NCBI GenBank assembly: GCA_036675475.1
Contig: JAKFEY010000058.1
Span: 1-8,708, forward strand
Origin: JALYRV01 sp036675475
GTDB taxonomy: Bacteria; Acidobacteriota; Vicinamibacteria; Vicinamibacterales; SCN-69-37
Direction: 5' to 3'
Length of the DNA: 8,708 bases
Below the pieces are notes generated by a model. It was given only the letters and a program-made list of their open reading frames with translations, made no database searches and was not told the DNA's origin. The stretch's first letter is position 1, and each line of letters begins with the position of its first letter. Of this stretch, positions 1 to 4,523 are shown one piece after another. The position numbers and the translations under genes were made by a program.

Positions 1-198
1 CTGGCGGAGCACGCCAAGGCCCTGCGAGCCGCGGCCGCGCCGGCCGCGCGGCCGTTCGCCGACCCGGACGCCTTCGAGTCGGCCGTGGCGGTGGCCGTCA
101 GCGCCGCCGCCGCGCTGCCCGCGGCGTGCGGGCCGCCGGATGTGACGACCGAGGCATGGCGGTTGATGGCGCGCGCCCATGAAGGACGGCTGCGGTGA
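1..198 (+). CDS. 3' end of an unidentified gene (partial, cut by left edge)
   Basis: Frame 1 is open from the window edge to a TGA at 196-198 and would encode the last 65 residues of a protein. The visible part is rich in Ala and Arg, with two likely helical stretches and the ending TEAWRLMARAHEGRLR. It has no motif I recognise. Its stop overlaps the GTG start of the CLC transporter by 4 bp (GTGA), which is typical of a translationally coupled operon. That overlap and the matching codon style are the main reasons to believe it is coding. Function cannot be assigned from this fragment. Confidence 0.5.
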   Translation: MAEHAKALRAAAAPAARPFADPDAFESAVAVAVSAAAALPAACGPPDVTTEAWRLMARAHEGRLR

Positions 199-1502
199 AG
201 CGGCTCGCCACCCTCACGGTGCAGCAGCTGCGGCTGCGCGAAAACCAGCTGTTCGTCGCGCTCACCATCGTGGTGGGGATGCTCGCGGGGCTCACCGCCG
301 TTCTTTTCACGCTGGCCATCGAATGGTCGGCGCGGCTGTTCTTCGGCATGGATCCGGGCGCGGCGCGGCTGCTGCTCGTGCCGATCGCCGTCAGTCTGGC
401 GGCGGGGATCATGCTGGTCAGGGTCTTTCCGGCCGCGCGCGGCAGCGGCATCCCGCAAACGCAGGCGGCGCTGCATCTGGCCGGCGGCGTGATGCCCGCG
501 CGGGTGCCGATCGGCAAGTTCCTGATGGGCGCGCTCTGCATCGGCGGTGGCCACTCGGTGGGGCGGGAAGGCCCCTCCGTACAGATCGGCGCCGGGCTGG
601 CCTCGGTGATTGGCCAGTGGGTGCCCCTGCCCGCCGAGCGCTTGAAGCAGCTGGTGCCCGTGGGCGCGGCAGGCGCGCTGGCCGCCGCGTTCAACACCCC
701 GGTCGCCGCCGTGATCTTCACGCTCGAGGAAATCATCGGCGACCTGAATGCCTCCGTGCTCGGGTCGACCGTCGTGGCGTCGGTGGCGTCCGTCGTCGTG
801 GAGCGTTCGATTCTCGGCAACGAGCCGCTGTTCCGCGTGCCGGCGTATCACCTCGAGCATCCCGCCGAGCTCGCGGCCTACGGCCTGCTGGGCATCATCG
901 GCGGCGTGCTCGCCGTGGTGTTCTGCAGGAGCCTGCTGACCCTGCGCGCCGCGTTTCTGGCGATGCCCGCGCGCACGCGGATGCTGCAGCCCGCCATGGG
1001 CGGCGTGGCCATCGGCGTGATCCTGATCTTCGTCCCGCAGGTGATGGGCGTGGGTTACGAGTACGTCGATCAGGCGCTCAGCGGCGGCCTCGGGCTGCGC
1101 GTGCTGATCCTGTTGTGCGTGATGAAGCTGGCCGCCACGCTGATCTCCTATGCCTCCGGCAACGCCGGCGGCATCTTCGCGCCGAGTCTTTATATCGGCG
1201 CCATGGCCGGCGCGGCGGTCGGCACGGTGGTCAACCAGTTCGCGCCGTTTCCGACCGCGGCCGCCGGCGCGTATGCGCTGGTCGGGATGGGGGCCCTGTT
1301 TGCCGGCATCGTGCGCGCGCCGCTGACGTCCGTGTTCATGATCTTCGAGATTACGCAGGACTACGAGATCATCGTGCCCCTGATGGTGGCGAACCTGCTC
1401 AGCTTTGCGATCTCGCGCCGATACCAGCCGATGCCGATTTATCGGGCACTGCTGCAGCAGGACGGGATCGGGTTGCACCCCCAACCCGGGTCCCTGACGT
1501 AG
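195..1502 (+). CDS. CLC-family chloride channel / Cl-/H+ antiporter
   Basis: A 435-residue polytopic inner-membrane protein of the CLC family, which moves chloride in exchange for protons or acts as a channel. The family signature motifs appear in order: GSGIP at residues 83-87 (Ser84 would coordinate the central anion), GREGP at 123-128 with the gating Glu125, a LEE segment at 177-179 matching the internal proton glutamate (Glu203 in E. coli ClcA), GGIFAP at 325-330, and PIY at 414-416 whose Tyr416 corresponds to the anion-binding Tyr445. Having both glutamates favours an antiporter over a channel; GSGIP rather than GNGIP argues against a fluoride-specific type. The protein ends soon after the last helix, so it has no cytosolic CBS domains. 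The GTG start is supported by AAGGA at 182-186, 8 nt upstream, and by the 4-bp overlap with the preceding gene. A longer frame from 179 is an out-of-frame shadow. Confidence 0.93.
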   Translation: MKRLATLTVQQLRLRENQLFVALTIVVGMLAGLTAVLFTLAIEWSARLFFGMDPGAARLLLVPIAVSLAAGIMLVRVFPAARGSGIPQTQAALHLAGGVMPARVPIGKFLMGALCIGGGHSVGREGPSVQIGAGLASVIGQWVPLPAERLKQLVPVGAAGALAAAFNTPVAAVIFTLEEIIGDLNASVLGSTVVASVASVVVERSILGNEPLFRVPAYHLEHPAELAAYGLLGIIGGVLAVVFCRSLLTLRAAFLAMPARTRMLQPAMGGVAIGVILIFVPQVMGVGYEYVDQALSGGLGLRVLILLCVMKLAATLISYASGNAGGIFAPSLYIGAMAGAAVGTVVNQFAPFPTAAAGAYALVGMGALFAGIVRAPLTSVFMIFEITQDYEIIVPLMVANLLSFAISRRYQPMPIYRALLQQDGIGLHPQPGSLT

Positions 1503-1506
1503 GGGG

Positions 1507-1535
1507 TTGACAATGAGTGTGACAACACATATACT
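1507..1535 (+). promoter_or_regulatory. Near-consensus sigma-70 promoter of the MarR gene
   Basis: TTGACA at 1507-1512 is a perfect -35 hexamer. It is followed after exactly 17 nt by TATACT at 1530-1535, a 5/6 match to the -10 consensus. It sits in the short gap after the CLC stop (1500-1502). Transcription would be expected to begin around 1541-1543, which coincides with a GTG codon at 1542. The spacer contains the dyad TGTGACAACA (1518-1527), and TGACAA occurs twice (1508-1513 and 1520-1525, 12 nt apart). Confidence 0.8.
1518..1527. promoter_or_regulatory. Putative MarR operator 1 (TGTGACAACA)
   Basis: This imperfect palindrome lies in the spacer between the -35 and -10 hexamers of the repressor's own promoter. 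It matches TGTTATAACA at 2031-2040, in front of the next gene, at 8 of 10 positions. A dimeric MarR protein bound here would block RNA polymerase, giving negative autoregulation. That role is inferred from position, dyad symmetry and the second copy; no binding is shown by the sequence. Confidence 0.45.
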
Positions 1536-1541
1536 GTGGGG

Positions 1542-2009
1542 GTGACGTTGAAGCTGCAGGACGAAATCAGGCAGACCAAGCCGTTCCGGTGCGCCGAGGA
1601 AGAGGCGTACCTGAGCATTGTCCGCACCGCGGCGATGCTCGAGCACGAGCTGGCACAGGCCCTGAAGCCGTTCGAAATCACGCCGACGCAGTACAACGTG
1701 CTCAGCATCCTGCGCGGGGCAGGGGCCCACGGGCTGTGCCGCAACGAAGTGGGCGGCCGGCTGGTGACCGCGATGCCGGATGTGACGCGCCTGCTCGACC
1801 GCATGGAGGATCAGGGGTTGATCGTCCGCGAGCGGGGCACGAAAGATCGCCGCGTGGTGTCGACGAAGCTCACGAAGAAGGGGCTCGACCTGGTCGGCAA
1901 GCTCGATGCAAAGGTCGTCGAGGCGCACGAGAAGCAGTTTCGCGGCGTCGACAAGCGCAGCCTGAAGACGGTCATTGCCGTGCTCGGCGACATCCGCGAA
2001 GCGCGCTAG
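1542..2009 (+). CDS. MarR-family winged-helix transcriptional regulator
   Basis: A 155-residue DNA-binding repressor of the MarR family, a cytoplasmic dimer that usually releases DNA on binding a phenolic ligand or on thiol oxidation. Visible parts are a long N-terminal dimerisation helix (from about residue 13), the segment ITPTQYNVLSILR (46-58), the recognition-helix region to about 94, and a wing containing KDRRV (101-105) with the typical Asp-Arg-Arg. There are two cysteines: Cys17 at the start of helix 1, a region where thiol-based MarR proteins such as OhrR carry their sensing Cys, and Cys66 before the recognition region. The start is placed at GTG 1542, where the promoter predicts transcription initiation. 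A GTG at 1536 abuts the -10 box and would lie upstream of the transcript. There is no Shine-Dalgarno sequence, so the message is probably leaderless. It likely controls itself and the downstream dioxygenase and YceI genes. Confidence 0.88.
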   Translation: MTLKLQDEIRQTKPFRCAEEEAYLSIVRTAAMLEHELAQALKPFEITPTQYNVLSILRGAGAHGLCRNEVGGRLVTAMPDVTRLLDRMEDQGLIVRERGTKDRRVVSTKLTKKGLDLVGKLDAKVVEAHEKQFRGVDKRSLKTVIAVLGDIREAR

Positions 2010-2030
2010 GAATTTTTTTACGCCAATAGG

Positions 2031-2040
2031 TGTTATAACA
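2031..2040. promoter_or_regulatory. Putative MarR operator 2 / -10 region of the dioxygenase gene (TGTTATAACA)
   Basis: A perfect 10-bp palindrome lies 15 bp upstream of the dioxygenase ATG. It resembles the dyad in the MarR promoter (TGTKAYAACA consensus). It contains TATAAC (2034-2039), which could serve as a -10 hexamer, but I see no convincing -35 at 16-18 nt upstream. A weak or activator-independent promoter overlapped by a repressor site is the simplest reading. Alternatively the gene is transcribed only by read-through from the MarR promoter and the site acts as a roadblock. Confidence 0.45.
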
Positions 2041-2055
2041 GATAGGGTGACGACA

Positions 2056-2943
2056 ATGACACAGCAGAGCTACGGCATCCGCCCCGGCGGCTATCGGCTT
2101 CCCGACGCGACGCATCTGGGCGTCGTGCGGCTGCAGGTCAGCAATCTCGACCGCTCCATCGGTTACTACGAGCAGGTACTCGGGCTGCGGACCGCCGATC
2201 GCACGGCGGAACGCGCGGTGCTCGTGACGGCCGCCGAATCGCCGCTGGTCGAGCTGCACACGCGGCCCGGCGTCACGTCCGCGGCGCGGCGCGCGACGCT
2301 CGGTCTCTATCACTTCGCGATCCTGCTGCCGGATCGGCCGTCGCTCGGCCGCTTCATCCGGCATCTGGCCGCCATTGGCGCGCACGCCGGCATGGCCGAT
2401 CACCTGGTGAGCGAAGCGATTTATCTCACCGATCCGGATGGGCTCGGCATCGAGGTCTATGCGGATCGCCCGCGCGACAGCTGGCAGGTGAATGGCAGTG
2501 AGCTGGCCATGACCACCGAGCCGCTCGACGCGGCCGATGTCGCCGCCTCGGGCGGCAGCGAGCCGTGGACGGGCATGCCCGCCGGCACCGTGGTCGGCCA
2601 CGTGCACCTGCACGTCGGCGACCTCGACGAGGGCGCCGCGTTCTATCACGACGCGATCGGCTTCGACAAAGTGGTGTGGAGCTATCCCGGCGCGCTGTTC
2701 CTGTCGGCGGGCGGCTATCACCACCATCTCGGTACCAACACCTGGTCGCGCGGCCCGAACCCCGCGCCCGATCAGGCGCGCCTGCTCTCGTGGGACATCC
2801 GCGTTCCGCGACGCAGCGACGCAGCAGCGGCCGCGGCCAGCATCACGGCCGCCGGCTATCAGGTTCAGGACGACGGAGACGGCGCATTTCGCGCCGTCGA
2901 CCCATGGGGCACGGCCGTGCGGCTGGTGCCGGAGGCAGACTAA
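2056..2943 (+). CDS. CatE-like catechol-2,3-dioxygenase (two-module VOC protein)
   Basis: A 295-residue protein made of two vicinal-oxygen-chelate modules (about 17-140 and 178-292). It resembles the Bacillus CatE/COG2514 group, extradiol dioxygenases that open catechol rings using a divalent metal. Hallmarks of that group are GLYHFAILLPDR (83-94), a VSEAIYLTDPDG-type segment ending in GIEVYADRP (131-139), GHVHLHV (181-187) and a GGYHHHLG segment (219-226) with three consecutive His. Candidate metal ligands are among His86, Glu133, His182/184 and His222-224. The final strand of module 2 reads AVRLV where many VOC enzymes have a ligand Glu; as I recall CatE relatives, this is normal for the group. 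ATG 2056 is chosen because GGTGA (2046-2050) lies 5 nt upstream. GTG 2047 is an alternative if the transcript is leaderless. The stop overlaps the YceI start (TAATG), so the two are co-translated. The exact substrate is unknown. Confidence 0.85.
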   Translation: MTQQSYGIRPGGYRLPDATHLGVVRLQVSNLDRSIGYYEQVLGLRTADRTAERAVLVTAAESPLVELHTRPGVTSAARRATLGLYHFAILLPDRPSLGRFIRHLAAIGAHAGMADHLVSEAIYLTDPDGLGIEVYADRPRDSWQVNGSELAMTTEPLDAADVAASGGSEPWTGMPAGTVVGHVHLHVGDLDEGAAFYHDAIGFDKVVWSYPGALFLSAGGYHHHLGTNTWSRGPNPAPDQARLLSWDIRVPRRSDAAAAAASITAAGYQVQDDGDGAFRAVDPWGTAVRLVPEAD

Positions 2944-3488
2944 TGACGACCGCAACCGCAATCCGTACGTATCAGTTCGACAAGGCGCACTCGGAAGCCG
3001 TGTTCCAGGTGCGGCACCTCATCACGAAAGTGCGCGGACGCTTCTCGGAGTTCGACGGCACGATCCAGTTCGATGAAAGCGCGCCGGAACAGTCCTCGGT
3101 GTCGTTCACGATTCAGACGTCGAGCATCGACACGAACCAGCCCGATCGCGACACGCACCTGCGGTCCGACGACTTCTTCGCCGTCGAGCGCTTTCCGACG
3201 CTGACGTTCACGAGCACGCGCATCACGAAGGCCGGCGATGACGTGTTCAACGTCGAAGGCGACCTCACCATCCGCGACGTCACGAAGCGCGTGACGCTGC
3301 CGGTGACGTTCCTCGGCAAGGCGAAGGATCCGTGGGGCAACGAGCGCATCGCGTTCGAGACCGAGCTCACGATCAACCGCAAGGACTTCGGCCTGATGTG
3401 GAACGCGACGCTCGAAACCGGCGGCTTCCTGGTGGGCGACGACGTGAAGATCACGGCGTCGATCCAGGCCGTGCCGGCCCAGGGGTAG
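2943..3488 (+). CDS. YceI-family protein (cytoplasmic type)
   Basis: A 181-residue protein of the YceI family, whose lipocalin-like beta-barrel binds amphiphilic molecules such as polyprenoid quinones in characterised members. Family features are an N-terminal DKAHSEAVFQVRHL segment (13-26), RDTHLRSDDFF (69-79), GDLTIRDVTKRVTLPV (106-121) and NRKDFGL (145-151). There is no signal peptide, unlike periplasmic E. coli YceI, so it should act in the cytoplasm. The start ATG overlaps the dioxygenase stop in TAATG, and GGAGG at 2931-2935 is well placed 7 nt upstream. Location beside a CatE-like dioxygenase and a MarR repressor suggests that it carries or buffers a quinone- or catechol-like compound; that role is inference. 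Alternative longer frames from upstream are shadows of the dioxygenase gene. Confidence 0.92.
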   Translation: MTTATAIRTYQFDKAHSEAVFQVRHLITKVRGRFSEFDGTIQFDESAPEQSSVSFTIQTSSIDTNQPDRDTHLRSDDFFAVERFPTLTFTSTRITKAGDDVFNVEGDLTIRDVTKRVTLPVTFLGKAKDPWGNERIAFETELTINRKDFGLMWNATLETGGFLVGDDVKITASIQAVPAQG

Positions 3489-3491
3489 CGC

Positions 3492-3505
3492 AGGCCTTCA
3501 GGCCT
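3492..3505. terminator. Short hairpin between convergent genes
   Basis: AGGCCT-TC-AGGCCT can fold as a 5-6 bp GC-rich stem on either strand. It lies 3 nt after the YceI stop and 4 nt beyond the end of the convergent response regulator gene. No U-tract follows on either side, so it is at best a weak or factor-assisted bidirectional terminator. Confidence 0.35.
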
Positions 3506-3509
3506 CGCG

Positions 3510-3713
3510 TTACACCGTTTCGCTGCTTCCTTTGCCGGACGCGCCGCCCGTTCCGCTGGACGCGCGGCCGTTCGGCTCCTCATGATCCTTGTGCTGGCCG
3601 TAGTCGGCCTGCTGCGGCGAGCCGGGCTCGCGCTTGTTGCCCTGTTTCGGGTCGTGACCAGCCTGGTGCGACGCGCCTTTGGACGGATTCGATCCGGGAT
3701 TGACGTTGGCCAT
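3510..3713 (-). CDS. Possible nested small hydrophilic protein (in-frame internal start)
   Basis: The last 67 codons of the response regulator can be read as an independent small protein beginning MANVNPGSNPSK and ending GKGSSETV. It contains no Cys, Trp or Phe and only one Tyr. The ATG (3711-3713) has GAGGAGG at 3722-3728, 8 nt upstream, a better ribosome binding site than that of the full-length gene. Its composition and its MA(N/D) opening resemble the neighbouring 84-residue hydrophilic protein. The caveat is that Glu-Glu-Ala codons naturally spell GAGGAGGC, so the site could be a by-product of the receiver's last helix. Either a stop-codon loss fused two genes, or the tail is a true part of the regulator, or both products are made. 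Confidence 0.35.
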   Translation of the reverse strand: MANVNPGSNPSKGASHQAGHDPKQGNKREPGSPQQADYGQHKDHEEPNGRASSGTGGASGKGSSETV

Positions 3714-4082
3714 GGCAAGAGCCTCCTCGACCGCCGAGACGAGCAGGGCGGGGGTAACGGGTTTGACGAGCAGGCGCTGAAAGTGCGCATGCTCCACGCG
3801 CGGGTCATCGTCGGCCGGCACGAAGCCGGTGATGGCGATGATGGGCGGCGTGGCGTCGGCCAGCTCGGCGCGCAGCGCGCGGGCGAAGCCGTAGCCGTCG
3901 AGGCCGGGCACGCGCAGGTCGGTGAGCACCAGCGCCGGCCGCAGCTCGCGGCAGAGTTCGAGCGCCTGACGGCCGTTGTGCGCGGCGCGGGCGCGATAAC
4001 CCGCCTGCGTCAGGACATAGACGAAGAGCTCCCTCGTCGAGAGGTCGTCTTCGATGACGAGCACGTCCGTGCCGTCTTTCAC
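3510..4082 (-). CDS. Single-domain response regulator with disordered C-terminal tail
   Basis: A 190-residue protein. Residues 6-123 form a CheY-like receiver domain: acidic pocket Glu11-Asp12-Asp13, phospho-acceptor Asp55 in LVLTDLRVPGLDG, Thr85 in IAITG, and Lys107 in LLVKPV. All the residues needed for phosphotransfer are present. No DNA-binding or enzymatic output domain follows. Residues 124-190 are instead a low-complexity hydrophilic tail rich in Gly, Ser, Pro, Asn, Gln, Lys and His with no predicted fold. The tail begins exactly where the last receiver helix (AVEEALA) ends. It starts with an ATG preceded by GAGGAGG, so it may also be made separately. The start is a GTG without a clear Shine-Dalgarno sequence; an ATG 4 nt upstream is out of frame. 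No histidine kinase is nearby, so the phosphodonor is unknown. It may share a function with the small hydrophilic protein encoded just upstream. Confidence 0.85.
   Translation of the reverse strand: MKDGTDVLVIEDDLSTRELFVYVLTQAGYRARAAHNGRQALELCRELRPALVLTDLRVPGLDGYGFARALRAELADATPPIIAITGFVPADDDPRVEHAHFQRLLVKPVTPALLVSAVEEALAMANVNPGSNPSKGASHQAGHDPKQGNKREPGSPQQADYGQHKDHEEPNGRASSGTGGASGKGSSETV
3722..3728 (-). promoter_or_regulatory. Internal ribosome binding site GAGGAGG
   Basis: This strong Shine-Dalgarno match lies 8 nt before an in-frame ATG inside the response regulator gene. It is the main evidence that the hydrophilic tail may be translated on its own. Confidence 0.35.
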
Positions 4083-4133
4083 GCATGAGGTGAAAGCAAG
4101 CGGCGTTCCGTTCGTCGCCGTGTAAGACGTGGA

Positions 4134-4170
4134 GCCGGACCGGCCCGTGGTACGTTCGGACCGGCCCGGC
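4134..4170 (-). terminator. 14-bp hairpin after the small hydrophilic protein gene
   Basis: On the minus strand GCCGGGCCGGTCCG and CGGGCCGGTCCGGC flank a 9-nt loop and pair over all 14 positions, using two G-U wobbles. On the plus strand the same two positions would be A-C mismatches, so the structure fits a minus-strand RNA. It starts 6 nt after the stop of the hydrophilic protein gene (4177-4179). No U-tract follows. It is likely a terminator or attenuating stem separating that gene from the response regulator. The same sequence is also a 12-bp direct repeat (CGGACCGGCCCG at 4136-4147 and 4157-4168) with a 21-bp period, so a protein-binding role is an alternative. Confidence 0.5.
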
Positions 4171-4176
4171 CGTCAT

Positions 4177-4431
4177 CTAGCGCCGGTCGAGGTTCTCGTC
4201 GCCTTCGATGTTGCCCGGCTGCCGGTTGCCGCTCTCGCGGTTGGACTCGAGGTCGCGGTCGCGCGTCTCGTTGCCGACGCCCTGATCCCGGCCTTCGTTC
4301 GGGTTCCTGATGGAGCCGCCCATGCCGCTCTCGCGCGAACTCGTGCTGCGATCCTCCGGACGCTCCGTCTGGTTGGGGTTCGAGGTGCCGCGCTGCTCGC
4401 GGTCGAGATCTGAACGATTACGATCGGCCAT
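4177..4431 (-). CDS. Small, extremely hydrophilic protein (hydrophilin-like, unknown)
   Basis: An 84-residue protein with no recognisable domain. It contains 15 Arg, 9 Asp, 10 Glu and 10 Asn, plus many Gly, Ser, Pro and Gln. It has no aromatic residue and no Cys, Lys or His. It should be intrinsically disordered, cytosolic and heat-soluble, like hydrophilins or stress-induced disordered proteins. Short related segments recur (SNPNQTERPEDR, RNPNEGRDQG, SNRESGNRQPG), hinting at degenerate repeats. The start at ATG 4429-4431 is fixed by AGGAGA (4440-4445) 8 nt upstream; an in-frame ATG at 4497 would add 22 residues of unlike composition and has no such site. The downstream response regulator ends in a compositionally similar tail, suggesting a common stress role. 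Function is unknown. Confidence 0.75.
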   Translation of the reverse strand: MADRNRSDLDREQRGTSNPNQTERPEDRSTSSRESGMGGSIRNPNEGRDQGVGNETRDRDLESNRESGNRQPGNIEGDENLDRR

Positions 4432-4439
4432 ATTGTTGG

Positions 4440-4445
4440 TCTCCT
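4440..4445 (-). promoter_or_regulatory. Ribosome binding site AGGAGA deciding the start of the hydrophilic protein
   Basis: This site is 8 nt upstream of ATG 4431 and selects it over the in-frame upstream ATG at 4497. Confidence 0.7.
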
Positions 4446-4507
4446 GTCGAAACTTCACGGCCGAGACGGCCGCGAATCCATGCTGATCAAACTGCAAGAA
4501 CGGAGCC

Positions 4508-4520
4508 TTCTACAATAGAA
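4508..4520 (+). promoter_or_regulatory. glgB -10 region (TACAAT) embedded in a dyad
   Basis: TACAAT at 4511-4516 matches the sigma-70 -10 consensus at 5 of 6 positions and ends 7 nt before the glgB ATG, so the transcript would be leaderless or nearly so. No good -35 hexamer is seen 16-18 nt upstream. The box sits inside the inverted repeat TTCTA-CAA-TAGAA (4508-4520), a possible regulator site. The rest of the divergent gap (4446-4507) holds CGGCCG-AGA-CGGCCG at 4458-4472 and no clear minus-strand promoter. Confidence 0.5.
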
Positions 4521-4523
4521 CCC

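Noticed and set aside
98..820. Long open frame on the minus strand opposite the CLC gene (240 codons)
   Set aside because: It is antisense to a clearly recognised CLC gene. Its Ala/Ser/Arg/Pro-rich translation is typical of shadow frames in GC-rich DNA.
1536..1541. GTG at 1536 as the MarR start
   Set aside because: It directly abuts the -10 hexamer, so it would not be on the transcript; GTG 1542 fits the predicted transcription start.
1995..2019. CGCG-AAG-CGCG followed by seven T as a rho-independent terminator after the MarR gene
   Set aside because: The stem is only 4 bp with a 3-nt loop, overlaps the end of the coding region, and is separated from the T-run by 7 nt. The next gene probably needs read-through.
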